Position numbers and translations under genes: made by a program | Notes under the pieces: model-generated | The model's input: the letters and a program-made list of their open reading frames with translations, nothing else | What the model was told of the DNA's origin: nothing | The model's database searches: none | NCBI GenBank assembly: GCA_014925825.1 | Contig: JACGCK010000035.1 | Location: forward strand, 248,001 to 312,000 | Length of the DNA stretch: 64,000 bases | Source: Pholiota molesta | Taxonomy: Eukaryota > Basidiomycota > Agaricomycetes > Agaricales > Strophariaceae | Direction: 5' to 3' | Shown here: positions 45,900 to 57,647 of the stretch, in pieces | Position numbering within the stretch: position 1 is the stretch's first letter | How the letters are laid out: every line of letters begins with the position of its first letter

Positions 45900-47249
45900 T
45901 TGTGTTGTTCACATTGATCTATGGATTGCCCAAATAGTAATCCTACATGCAGTGTGATATCGTAATGAACATGCCTTGCGCGAAGTTGAACAGTTTCCTT
46001 GTGGTCCACAAACGAGTCGTTTCCCCATATAACAAGGTTCAAAGCATCAACAGTATAGGTATTCTCCAAAACAAACTCACCATTACCAAGTGGTAAAGCT
46101 CCATCTGGGCGCACCGACCGACACATCTGAGGCAGAACAAGCGGTACAAATTACCATTGATGCCTTCCACCCTCTATATTGTGGAACTGCCCTCCATCTT
46201 TCTCGCGCGTGGAAGCAGAGATGATATCCACCAAAATATCCGCTGTGACGTTGGGCTGACGCATAGTCCTCCGCAGGCGCTCGCTGTGCGTGTCGTTTTC
46301 TGCCAACATGACCTTCACTGCATGGTTGAGAATTTAAAGATTCATACGCGATGTGAGTCATCGAGTGAGGCAGACGCATAATAATAATAATGATGGACGC
46401 GGCACATACTCAAATCGGTTTCCACCGGACCAGGGCATTGGGGGAACGCCACTGCGGGCTGCGTCAGAGAGGCATGGATTCGCGACAGAGTATCGTAAGT
46501 AATTGGATCACATACCTAGCCATTCGTTCTCATAGTGGATCTTCCGCGTAACCCAGTTCAGCGCGGCCTTGCTCGTGCCGTAGGCCGCCTTGTCCAGACT
46601 TCCGGGATGAATCAACGACAAGCTTCCCGCGCCGGAGCTGATGGGGACGAAGCGGGGCAGCGCGCTGGCTTGGAGCACGTCGCGGATGGATTGGAAGAGC
46701 ACGATGGGGCCGAGGACGTTGACCTATCATCGAGTGAGTTTTTCGCGGCCCTTGATTTTCATAGAGAGCGCGCGCGTACAGAGAAATGCTCCTGGAATAC
46801 GTCCACAGGCGTTTCATGGAGCTTTCCGGTGTAATTCGCGATGCCTAACGATAGATATAATGGGAACGTAAGCAAACTCTATTGTAAAGCGAAGACACAA
46901 TATCGGAACCTCACCTGCGTTGGCAATCACGGTATCAACGCGGCCGTACTTCGCCTTGATCTCCGCCGCAATGGCATCGTTGCCTGCCTTGTCCCCGGAA
47001 ACGTACTTTACGATCTCGACACGGCCAGGATACTTGGCCACCAGCTCCTCGAGCTGGGAGGCGCCTCCGGATGGATCGCGTACGCCGGCGTAGATGATGG
47101 CAGAGGGATCTTTGGACGCGATAGAATTAACGATGGCTAAGCCTGTACGGTAAATTGTGATGCAATTTAGTGGATAGGAAATGGCGAAGTGCGGTCGACG
47201 TACCAATGCCTCGTGAAGCTCCTGCAACGAAATAAACCTGGCCAGACAT
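45900..47249 (-). repeat. Inverted segmental duplication, SDR block copy 2
   Basis: Counterpart of 26717-28050, with the gene and over 200 bases of 3' flank conserved. Confidence 0.85.
46151..47249 (-). CDS. Short-chain dehydrogenase/reductase, SDR3
   Basis: Start at ATG 47249. Exon 1 MSGQVYFVAGASRGIG (cofactor motif), then GLAIVNSIASKDPSAIIYAG, KAGNDAIAAEIKAKYG, DTVIANAG, IANYTGKLHETPVDVFQEHF, VNVLGPIVLFQSIRDVLQAS, FVPISSGAGSLSL, Y-G-T-S-K (catalytic Tyr and Lys), VAFPQCPGPVETDL, and a last exon ending REKDGGQFHNIEGGRHQW with TAA at 46151. Same six-exon layout as SDR1 and SDR2. The catalytic triad is complete, so the enzyme is probably active. Substrate unknown. Confidence 0.9.
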
Positions 47250-47909
47250 GACGGATGAAAAGATAATGGTATTGAGTCTAAGTAGTAAGGGTTACGACGA
47301 ACGACTGTTTTATATCGGATTCACATCCCTAGACGGCAATGGAACTGACCCATCATCGTTATCAGTAGAAGCTCGCGTACCCTGTGAGAAGATGCCCTCA
47401 AATTCAGTATGTTTAGTCATGTTCAGCGTTATAGATGTGAAGGCTCTTGACCTCTCCTGACGTTCAAAATGTATCGCCCTTGGGGGTGGTGATGACGCGT
47501 AGCGCTGGCATGCCGCGGCCAGGGTTTCGACCAGCCTCTTGGCTCGCGAGTCTAACCAGCCTCCAAAGCTCCTCTTGCCGTGCGAGCAGCGTGCGAGTCA
47601 TTGAGCAGAGGCTTGTCGCAATGCGAGTCCAAAGCGAACGGACCCGTAAATGTTGTTCACACGCGCACGGACCTTGTAACTGACTCTTCGTTCTTATTCC
47701 CATCTCGCTACGCTGGAAAGCTGCTTCCTGGCCGCTTCTTCAAAATATAATCCTTCTGCAGACGCTGATAGATGGCTTAGGAAACTGTTGCTACACGCAC
47801 GATGTTCTGCTGGCAGCGACAACTGAAAGGGGCCAGAATGAGGGAAAGAACGAGCATGATATCTAGGATACGAAGTATGAAGCACATTTTACAATTGTCT
47901 TTATCTATA
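47250..47909. other. Intergenic, nothing identified
   Basis: Upstream of SDR3 and downstream of A4, both on the minus strand. No feature recognised. Confidence 0.45.
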
Positions 47910-49217
47910 TTACGCTTTGGCGCCACCTTGTTCCCTATCGCCAACCGATATTCTATCAGTGTTGATGGTACCAGTGCTTGGAGTGATTTCCCTGTTCTCC
48001 AGAGTACCTGTATGTTGGGTGGAACGCGCGTGAAATTGAAGTCCGGACAAGTGGACTGAGCCCGAGGGAAAGGTGGTGTCTGGAGCAAGAAGGCCAACAC
48101 GAGCAACCAAGATGGTTGTCGATATTCCCTTAGTAGATTGTTAATACAGAGAATTAGGCCGCAGAAGTTACATATGAAAGGGCCACGTACTGGGATAAAA
48201 ACAGACAAGGAATTGGCATAGGCGAGAAAAGCGAGGCTTTGGGTGCCGACTATGTTGCCATTGACTATAACTGTGCTTATTGCCATTGTCAGTAGTGATA
48301 AAGAATATACGACCCCGGATTGAACAATTATATCGAGGATTTGCTTGAATCTTCTTGAGGAAGAGTTTTCCTGCTTAGGGACAGAATAAATTCTGTACGC
48401 AATGAGGGTCGTTGCCGTAAGGGAGGTGGCAGCTGATGTAAAGTACGCTGCAGCTAGCAAGTCGGCGAACTTTGCTGCTGCGGCCATCGACACTATTCCA
48501 CTGCTGTATATCACATGAAGTATGATTTGAAGCAAGAACAATCCTTAAAGACAATCAAAAGAGTCATTTAAATTTGACCCTATTTTTATATAGCTGTCGG
48601 GCTCACCACTTTCAATGGTAACCAATAGCAATAGCAGCAGAATCACCCGAAATGAACGATTCCATACAAAGAAACATCGCCATATCTGTTTATAAGATGT
48701 GATAAATTCGGAGCACATGCATGAGGGGTATATGTACGCACTAGAAGTCCATCGGCAAGCACGAAGCCAGAATATGCCGCAATATTATACAACACATCGG
48801 ACCATTCAGGTGTGCCAATCAAAGACTGGAAGACCGAATTTCGACTGTCCCCATTGTTAACGAATTGCCATTTTGTAATATACCACTGGAGGCCCGTTTG
48901 GATCATGCTACTCAAATATAGTAACGTGATAGTTGCTGGAACCAGACGGTGCTTGGACGAGCTTCTTTGGACTGTACTTTCATCAGATGAATATAAACGT
49001 AAAACAAAATAATTGAAAACTTACAGTGAATATACATAGTTTGAAAGTAAACTATTGTGTACATTCCTGCAATAGTAATTCAGTCTCTAGCTGAGGCATG
49101 TACTCCAGGCAGTGGTGAACCAGACGTACCAGTTCCAAATATGAGCAAAGCAAATGAATTGAAGGTAGTGTTTATCTCTGATTCCTCGATATTCACTGGG
49201 ACCTCTAGCTGTGACAT
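47910..49217 (-). CDS. Membrane protein A4, intact member of family A
   Basis: Start at ATG 49217: MSQLEVPVNIEESEINTTFN. Then MYTIVYFQTMYIH; the exon with SSKHRLVPATITLLYLSSMI, LQWYITKWQFVNNGDSRN and YSGFVLADGLL; WRCFFVWNRSFRVILLLLLL; FADLLAAAYFTSAATSLTAT with TLIAYRIYS and RFKQILDIIVQSGVVYSLSL; and the last exon GISTTILVARVGLLAPDTTF to EQGGAKA and TAA at 47910. Six exons, all joins in frame. Probable seven-segment membrane protein of unknown function. With A3 one of the two whole members in the window. Confidence 0.75.
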
Positions 49218-50029
49218 TGCGTTTGAGAAAGAATTGAATCGTAAATCGAGTAGGTGGTGCTGAGTGCTGAAGCATTACAGCGTTGGTTATGGTCATATAT
49301 ATACGGAGGACGACCACTTTGTCTGAAATATGAGAATCGGATCAAAATCAGACGATCACCGCTCGTTGATCAAATATGCTGTTCTTCACATACACATAAT
49401 AGTTGGTGGTACTATATGTGTGAGCTCAATATGATCATCAACAGGCCGCTCAACGCGATCAACAACAGGCCGCTCAACATGATCATCATTGAGAAATTGG
49501 TATGTGGAATAGTAAAAATAAGAGGAATCACTGTAAACATTTTAGCACGCTGTGCACATTAAATCACCCACAGAGCTACCACAGATAGACCAACTTAGCT
49601 TCAATGGCATAGCCCTTCTGCGATATTATGATCGGTGTTTTCGAATTATGATGCGACGAGGGCATTCGTGAAATCAACGTGAAATGGAGTTGCGGAGAGA
49701 TGTCGGCGTAATTAATACTATGGGAAATACGGCCCTCTGTATTAACTCTGTTTTTCTTTGTTCATCCATAGCGCACACATCTTGCAGTGTTCACTGTTTA
49801 GGCGATCTAACGCGACTGAAAGTTTGGCGTTACGACACTATTCGTAGCCATTCCTCTGATCACGGAAGAATAGAAGACGGATAAGTACAAGGCTCCACTT
49901 TATAATTACGGTCCCGAGTTTCAAACATTGACACATTGGAACGGATCGACGTCGATATGTTTTCAAAACATGAAAATTTGTCGTGTGAATACATCTTCTG
50001 TCATACATACTCCTGCACGGACATGCATT
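49218..50029. other. Intergenic with a small tandem repeat
   Basis: AACAGGCCGCTCAAC occurs twice about 24 bases apart near 49440-49480, each followed by a GATCA-containing spacer. A TATA-like ATATATATA near 49297 lies about 80 bases upstream of A4. No gene. Confidence 0.45.
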
Positions 50030-52660
50030 GATTAAAATATCTGATGATCAACACATCCACTGCAATGCGCTCGATGCAGCAACATCCCAGCTGATCTCTA
50101 GAACAGAGGAGACACCGTGTTCAGAATCGTATACGAGGCACACCTTAGTCGCCCGATCCAATACGGCACAAACTCCAACATTGCGCACCACCACCAGCAA
50201 GCCACGTCGCAGCCCCCGATACCTGCGCGCAATAAGTACAAATGCGTACGCATCCGCTCTGCCCTCCACTAGCCATCTCAGCGAACAATGATCGTCAGCA
50301 GCAGCAAGGCGCTGCAAGCATCAACCAGCAAAAATCCGTCCACCATGGGGGTTGGAACGAACTGAGTGGCACTGGATAAATCTGAGCATGCATGCTAGTG
50401 GCGCCGGCCAAAGTGCGCACTGCTTCTGCAACAGAGGAAACACCGAGATCAGATCGGATACAGCGAGGCACACCGCCATCGCCCAATCCAATACGCACAC
50501 ACTTCAACGTCGGGCAACAAGGCGCCCGGACCCTCGCGCGTGCATTCCCAACACTAGCACGCCACGTCGCAGCGCCCCAATACATGCGCGAAATAAGTGC
50601 AAATGCAAAATCCGCTCCGTCCCCGCGAACTATCTCAGCGACCGGCGTGCATCAGCAGCATAGCATAGCATGGCGCCGCAAACGTCAACAAAAGAAAAAA
50701 ACGTCCACATGGGGGGTGCTGCTGATCCAAAGAGTGTATCGGAGCATGCTGCTGGCGCTGGGCAGATTGCGCAGCGCCGTGGCAGCAGCGTCGCGTGGAA
50801 CGCCCTTGGGGCGCGACGCGTACTCTGATGCCAGCTGGAGCTGGCCCCACCCCCCCGGATAGACGGACTCGTTCTGCTGGCGGGACCGCGTGGGAGGGTA
50901 TGGCGTCAAGCGCTCCTCGATATCATCCAGATTCTTACGGCTGGCATTATTGAACGTACCCAAAAATAACCATGCGCACATCAGCCAGAGCAGTGGGCCG
51001 GAAGAAGAAGGTAAGGAACGAGAGGCATCTACTGCGCAAGTCGCATCCCGCCACGTCAAAGAGACGCGCCTGAGCACCCTATCAGCCTTCAAACGTTGCC
51101 ATCCTGCGCGCTGAATGAAACTTTCCATGGCGTCGAGCAGTGCCCACCCCGGCGGGCTGCACGTATCTCGCCGATATCCAGATCCCAGCGCCAGCCTCAG
51201 TGCGATACTTATACGACGTAGACCACACCCAACCGAGAGCGTTCACATCATGTCCCGACAACGCTCATCTCCCCCGGTCGCACTGGTTTGCTTTGCCCGT
51301 GGCGGCGCGTCGAGGGAGGGAATGCCAGAATGGACTTACGTGAACGCTCGCAGCGTTCGTGCTGGCGGACTGGGAATCTGGGATGCGGCCTCAAGGCGTC
51401 GCTGCTGTGGACGTCGACGTGCTGCATCTGTCTGTCTGGCACTGCGTCAGCGAGGCGGTACAGCGGAAAACACAGAGATACCGGGCTATCCCTGCCAATG
51501 GCACGTCACTCCTTCGTCGACATCACCGTGGTCATCCGCTAATTGCTCTGTCAATGCCTGAGCTTACCGGGGACAGAATTTGGGGTTGCTCACCGGTTTC
51601 TTCTAATGGCATGACGTTTTTAGCACCATCAGCGCCGATGGAGGTCCAGAATGCAGCACATTTGCCGTCGGGGTACATTCAGACCCACCAAGAGCCTTTG
51701 CTAGAGAACGTGTGACAACTGTCCGACCTCAACGTGCAATCACCTGCGGCGGCATACATAGAGCCGCTGCAGAACGAATCAGACTCGAGTACCACGTAAA
51801 ATACAGGCAGAAACTCACATCGCAGTTCCTATAGCACAGCACCATCGCCATCATCATCCTCATTGTCGCCCCCGCAGTCGACGTCGTCAGAATCTTCTGA
51901 ATCGGCGTCGTGGTCACGGTCAGCGTCGTCGATTCCACAACCTGCCCAAGCACCGATGCCGTATAGCCTAGTGGCGAGGTCCGGGGCCGCATATATGCGG
52001 CTAGCGCACCACGTACACCTCGCACTCGTATCCAGCTTAATACGCAAGATGCTATCGTTGACGGATCCGGTGTCTGAGCGCGCATCTCTCATGCAGTGCT
52101 GCGGGACGAGATGATATTAGTCCAGAGGGCATCTAAGGGTTCACGATGAGGGCGCACAGAAAGGCCTAGGCAAGGAAAAGGAAGAGTGGCAACGGCGGCG
52201 GTCCTTCCTATGACTGAGGCACGTCAATTCTTTCGGAGTTCGTCGAGAATAGTGCGTTGGACTCACTGCGCGAATAGCCGTCTGATATGGTGCACGTAGC
52301 ACTGGACATGGGCGGGGTGGGGAGAGGTGGTAGCAGCAGAAGTGGCGTATCGTTTGCAGACGAGGCGAGCCGGGATGCGGCGTATACGAGATGGATGGAA
52401 GTGCTAAAGATGGGACAACGAGGACAGGCAGTGACTTGAAAGTCGTGGCGTTCGATTGCCTAGGTTATCACGGAAACGTGATTCGATAGGGGTGGCTCTC
52501 GTCCAGCGCGAATGTGCGGTGGGGATGGAGTAATGCCAGCAATGTCGATGGCTTTCAGGTGGCTATCGTCGTCGGACAGCAATGAAGGGGCCGAAGACGG
52601 CCACACTGTTGTCTGAAGCGGCCCGTTTTTCCGTGATGCGCGGGAACGTCCGAAGAGTGG
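50030..52660 (-). repeat. Repeat block R, copy 2
   Basis: Opposite-orientation counterpart of 19215-20760. The end at 50040-50340 is itself repeated in tandem at 50345-50690 (AGGAGACACCG and CACGTCGCAGC occur in both halves), explaining the greater length. Coding-like fragments on the minus strand include GDCTLRSDSCHTFSSKGSWW, then TGA, then MYPDGKCAAFWTSIG and GAKNVMPLEETG, which end at a GTGAGC donor-like site near 51590. This looks like a decayed split gene of a secreted Cys-rich type. No transposase and no clear terminal repeats were found. Confidence 0.7.
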
Positions 52661-52753
52661 GTGCGACATTTATCTTATCTTATCGTCGTGACTTTCCTTT
52701 TCTTTTCACCCCCGCTCTCTCCATATTCCGAAAAACATTATATTTAAAACTAT

Positions 52754-53203
52754 CTAGTTATGACGTATATTCGACACTCGTAGAGTATATAAAGGCGACC
52801 TCGTATTTGTAGATAGGCACCTTGAAAATTCTGCTCTTCGACTGTCTTTGAGGTTCTCGTGTGGCAACACTCGTGGGAACGGGTGTGGGTACTTGTCATG
52901 CAAGGGGTACGGCCCAGTGTAGGTGATAGAGCCGTCCGAATCAATGTTCGGAAGCTTCGCCGTCTGAAGTTGATCCTCGTTGAGCACGCGCACGATTTGT
53001 CGATAGCCGAAATGCTCGATAAGGCGAACGCGTCGCTCGGGATGCCCTCGGGTGTTATTGACTTCCTCCGACAACTCTCTCAACGAGCTACCGTTCGCGG
53101 GTTCCGAGACGATTATGACCCCGCCCGAAGCTTCGACCAGCGCTTCCTCGATCGCTGGGCCGGCCCCGCACTCTGCAACCGGCACAGATGCATCGTCCAT
53201 CAT
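52754..53203 (-). CDS. Putative hypothetical protein, 149 codons
   Basis: An open minus-strand frame, MMDDASVPVAECGAGPAIEE through RRVRLIEHFGYRQIVRVLNE, DGSITYTGPYPLHDKYPHPF and PRVLPHENLK to a stop at 52754. The residues look like protein. The part at 52912-53070 is repeated in inverted form at 53300-53449, where the matching frame is broken, which suggests that the -strand frame is the original one. The opposite strand is also open over part of the region. Not recognised. Confidence 0.4.
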   Translation of the reverse strand: MMDDASVPVAECGAGPAIEEALVEASGGVIIVSEPANGSSLRELSEEVNNTRGHPERRVRLIEHFGYRQIVRVLNEDQLQTAKLPNIDSDGSITYTGPYPLHDKYPHPFPRVLPHENLKDSRRAEFSRCLSTNTRSPLYTLRVSNIRHN

Positions 53204-53449
53204 GCATCATGCATCACCATCACCATCACCACTTAGGCGCTCGTCATGACTTCCTCGAGATTCCAGCTGCGCTCCTCAATGCAATGGTGCTCGGGTTTGC
53301 CTCGGAAGCAATAACACTAGAGGTCATCAGGAGCGACGCGTTCGCCCTTATCAAGGCTTTCGAGTCTAGACTGTCGATACTTCGCGCGCGTGCTCAACAA
53401 CTTGAGAAGGATCAACTGCAGATGGCTCTATCACCTAGTACACTGGGAC
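52912..53449. repeat. Diverged head-to-head inverted repeat
   Basis: Arms about 52912-53070 and 53300-53449, about 230 bases apart. Shared segments in mirrored order: CCCAGTGTA..GGTGATAGAGCC, GTTGATCCT..GTTGAGCACGCGC and GGCGAACGCGTCGCTC. Several indels between arms. The spacer holds a CATCAC-type repeat at about 53205-53232. Confidence 0.8.
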
Positions 53450-54571
53450 CCATCTTCTGGATCGTTTTCGCGTTCAGCCAAGGCGATGTCGTCCTTGTCT
53501 TTTGGATCTTTGTCACCCGATACCGCTGCTCTCCGACCTCGACCATGTCACCGTGTTGATGCCTCTCTGTTATTATTCGAGCTTATTTAAAGTCACTGCG
53601 CCTATGAGCAGTGTCCCATGCCACGTGTACGAAGATGAAATTGACACACCTGCGCCTCTCGTGGAATCCTGGACGCACCGCCCGGTGGGCTCTTATACAT
53701 ACATGCTTCATTTGCCCCCCTTGGTATGCACTGCTGCACCGTGTCTTCCATGCATGTGCGATGTCGTTTCTTTATTCGTTCGAGACTGTCTCCGTTGAAA
53801 GGATGATTTGATGTCCTCTTTGCACTTCGTAAACGCGCTCAGGCATGCCGCAGAAATTATGTATGTGTATGCCAACCTGAACGCATAGGTCACCACGTCG
53901 CTGCGCTTCTGTATCAGCAGAGCGACTCTGGCCACATCGCTGGGCGAAGGAGCAGTCTTCATTAAGAACGTGGTCGTGCACCGATTCATGTCGTCGAAAG
54001 TCCATAATCCTTCATGTCACATGTACTATCCTCTGCCGAGCATTTTATAGGGAAGCGGCAATCCGTAGAATCTGCCAGCGCCCTGTCTGACATAGCACCT
54101 CATAGCCCGAGGCCACAGGCAGATCAAAATCGAGTTGCGGACAAAGTAAAAATAGATTGCTGCCCTAATCGCTTATATGGGCGGCATTCGTCTTCGCTAA
54201 ATTCCCATCTCCTCCGTATAAGCTCGTATTAGCTGCTTGCAAGGCAAAGCGCCTAGTATAAGTAGTACGGAGAGTTCATTCCCTGTACTTATTACTGAAT
54301 AATCTCCAAGATTGTTAGTGCTCAACGTACATAATTGCAACAACAAGCGAGTTTATCGAAGCTGAGCGCTGAGCGCTCGAGTGGCAGCCCTGGGCAGCCC
54401 CTTATGTTTGAATTGAAGGAGCCGTATTTTAAGACGGCCTATACATTCGTGATTGTGATCAATGTTTCGCGTCGAGTTATTCCGGTATGCCCACCACGCG
54501 AAACAAAGTCCCTTGAAGTTCCTTCCTTCCTTCCTTCCTTCCAACCCAATGCTTTCGTTTGACGCGTCGTG
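53450..54571. other. Intergenic with a (TTCC)n run
   Basis: A TTCC microsatellite, six units, at 54519-54542, just upstream of the next gene. Other frames are short and unconvincing. Confidence 0.45.
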
Positions 54572-55717
54572 ATGAGCGTAATAACCTACGACGACCGCGA
54601 CCCCATAATTCACTACTCTTCTGGCTGGTCTCCTGGCTCAAATCCAGGCGACGTTGACGGTACATCGACGTTCACCACTACGACCGGATCGACGGCAACG
54701 ATTACATTTACTGGTATGCATCCGTTTTGTTATTCGAAAACCTGCTCATTTTCTCCTCATATCCTAACACATACCAGGAGTTCAGATCAGCGTCTATGGA
54801 ACGATACCCATTGTGACTCCGAAAACGACGTCGTCGTATAGCATCGATGGTGGCCCTTCAACTCTGTTCACCGCGCCGTTCCAAGTGCAGGGCTCTGGAC
54901 TGCAGGGACTTATATCTTTCAACAACAATTCTACCAATCCCCTATATTGTCGCCCGATACACCCCACACACTCGTTGTCACCTATGCTGTTGACTCTGGG
55001 ACCCAATTTTTCATCGATTTCATGAAGGTGGTCCCTGCAGATTCGACGTCAAATCCACCATCGTCCCCTGGCACCACAGCGACCTCAACCCAGAAAACTA
55101 CAATCCAGCAAACTACCACTGCCTCTATAGTTATACCACCGTCATCGCCAACTTCTACACATGCATCGACCAATGCAACTACTACGTCTATTAATCTTGC
55201 GTCGACGGCAACTACCACAACCTCAACATCCGGCACGTCGTCGTCTCCATTAGCAGCATCGGAAGCAACCACTACGTCGCCCACCGTACCGGTTAATAAA
55301 TCGAGCTCTCCTTCCACCGGCCTTATTGCAGGATCCGTCATTGGGGGTCTCGCTGTCGTCCTGTTGGGCATTGGACTTTGGTTGTTATGGAGGGTGCACA
55401 TGCGGCGCAGAAATCGACCCATTTCTACCGCTCCAACTCTCAGCCCATTCCGTGAGTGCCAGACCAATTCCTCTCCCTCCCGACGCATTACGTTCTGACC
55501 CTCCCATTTCCATCCAGCGCTCGTCGCTGGTGCGATCGCAACGCCCGACGCCGCAGGGCCACCGTCGTCGGAGACCGCGTCGTACTACAGGGCACTCGCC
55601 GCGAAGAAGGGCCCGGAGCCAGTCATGGCACAGCAGGACCATGCGAGCGTCAGCCATCCGCAGCGTCACAGTAACCTTACAATGCTCGACCAGCCTCCCC
55701 CGGAATATGAGAGGTGA
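54572..55717 (+). CDS. Single-pass membrane protein: beta-rich ectodomain, Ser/Thr stalk, PPxY tail
   Basis: Exon 1 MSVITYDDRDPIIHYSSGWS; exon 2 VQISVYGTIPIVTPKTTSSY with SIDGGPSTLFTAPF, later SPDTPHTLVVTYAVDSGTQF and FIDFMKVVPADS. Then about 85 residues rich in Thr, Ser and Pro, a membrane helix (LIAGSVIGGLAVVLLGIGLW), a basic stop (RVHMRRRNR), and after an intron LVAGAIATPDAAGPP to DQPPPEYER. The layout is common in Agaricomycetes. PPPEY is a PPxY motif, able to bind WW domains such as those of Rsp5/Nedd4 ubiquitin ligases. The exon 2 frame must shift by one base near 54890-54925 to link SIDGG with SPDTPHTLVV: either an unseen splice, a frameshift or a base error. No signal peptide seen at this start, which may lie further upstream. 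Confidence 0.7.
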
Positions 55718-57647
55718 AGCGGAGGGTGATGCGGCTTAGCTAGCGGCGCAGAGAGTAATGCAATTGGGGATGTGGATTTGTGCGTATCTGAAGCGCGGAC
55801 ATTGATATGACAAGAGCCGAGGGGAGATGTTCTTGACAGAACGACCTGACGTGTGAGCGTGGAAGAGCGGTTTCAGTGCCGTGTTAGGTGCGGGGATGCG
55901 AGCCCTTGGTCAATGTAACCGCTCGCACATACGTGCTTAACTGTGAAGAATACGCGAGGCAGCCAGCTGCGTATCACAGGCGAAGAGCGAAGCGCAAATT
56001 TATGCATTCAAGCCGAACCCTAAGTGTGGAAGGTGTGAAAGCGACCGCTGGTCTCGATGTGCATGCGATGCGTCCGACACACGTTGGCTTCGCTGAAGAT
56101 CAAGCGCTTGATGGCGAGTGCTTGTACACTTGAAGTCGACATTGAGAAGCTGAGTACTGACTTGAAATATCGGATACCTCGGAGCACTGAGAACCAGAGC
56201 GTAGCGATCTGCACAGGTTTACCGCGGGTGAAAAATGCGCAACCCTCACCCTCACCGGTGAATACTCCCACCCGCGTGGAGGGATGTTTGAGGGTGAGGG
56301 TAGACGGAAGGATTATGCGGTTTGCCGCGGGATTTTTTCAAGGGTGAAGGGTTCGTGGAGGGTGAGGCGTCTTGCGTCTCCACGCCGCAGATGACTGCAA
56401 CAGCAGTCATCTTTGCACGTTTAGACGGTGAACGGTGGCCCATTGTATGTGACAAGAATGATGGTGATGCCAGACGCGAGGTCTGCGGCGTGTCCGACTG
56501 AAGGTGCTTGCGTCTCGTTGAGATCGTACGAGCTTTCACGAACAGCCATTGTCGTGCTAGAGCGGCAGCGACGCGTGACGAAGATTATCCGACCGTTGTC
56601 ATCGTCGAGGGCCATGGACATCCACCGCGACTGCGTGCGAAGGATGCAGGTGCAGTGCCAGTAGCTCGTGCAGCGGGTCGTGCGCAGGACGGGTACTCGC
56701 CACCACGTCGTCGATCGCGGTAGCTAGCCGCGGGAGTCGTGCTGTCCGGTGGCATCGTGTGTGCCGCTGGAAGGTGAGAATGGGCGGGGATCGCGTTCAT
56801 CGTACCGCATTGTGAAATGCTGTTGAGGGAGCAGGAGCAGTCAGAGCTTGGCGAAAGCGAGTCGACTGCGACGCACCTGATGGATCTCCCGATAAGCGGG
56901 TCTTCCCTTCGATTTCCAGCACCTCTTCGCCAATCGCGCGTAGTGAGAGTTAGTATTCCCCCTCGTTGGAGGAGAGGAGTACACAGCTGGCATTAAAGAA
57001 GAAGGATGGTAATGGTACGAGTACAACAGAGTGACGCGCGTCAACCCACGTTGATGGCCGTATCGGCAAATCCCGAGCCACGCCGAGAGGCGCTTAATTG
57101 CAATACATACTTGCATGAAGAAATCATTTGTACAGATCCGTATAGTGCGCTCTACATCTTGTCTGTCCTCTCGAGCGTGTTATACGGTACTTATCTATGA
57201 GTTGTACTACCTAATTGAGTGGGAAGATGATGAACGTCGGATCAACGACCGTGGTCGTTAATCATCTAGATTCTAACACCAATTGTGGGCTATAAAGTGC
57301 AGTTAGAAGATAAATGTATTACTATCAGCGATCAATGTGGGAGTAGATGCCGCGACATGGCTGTGGTCTCAACGTCTAACCTAGTGATGGTGAGTCAAAA
57401 AACTGTGGGTCTACATCATTACAAGAACGAACGAGGATTTCGGCAGGTGCTACATTCTTGGTATACCTATAGCTATAATTGTGCAAATTGGGCGGACATG
57501 ATGCAAGTATTGTGATATGCTTCGTACAGCAGCTCGAGTCCCATACAAATACTCGATACTCCTCCCACAAGCTCAATCAACGACATCTCTGACTATTCTT
57601 ACAGCATTGTCCACATTCAATACATCTTCCACGCCGCCAGCATTCAT
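55718..57647. other. Intergenic with one possible terminal exon
   Basis: Minus strand 56421-56650 is open and reads SMALDDDNGRIIFVTRRCRS to NGPPFTV and stop. The phrase resembles the closing strands of F-box or WD-type Agaricomycete proteins, but no upstream exons could be joined. Nothing else recognised. Confidence 0.3.

Noticed and set aside
49430..49490. Short direct repeats resembling a CRISPR-like or satellite start
   Set aside because: Only two units; simple tandem duplication in a eukaryotic intergenic region.
51115..51561. 148-codon plus-strand frame
   Set aside because: Lies inside repeat block R and is not conserved as a frame in the other copy.
53188..53232. Run of CAT/CAC codons that would encode poly-His
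   Set aside because: It lies in the spacer of an inverted repeat, is a simple CATCAC/CATGCAT repeat, and belongs to no supported gene.
54519..54542. TTCC microsatellite as a regulatory element
   Set aside because: Simple sequence; nothing in the window ties it to control of the next gene.
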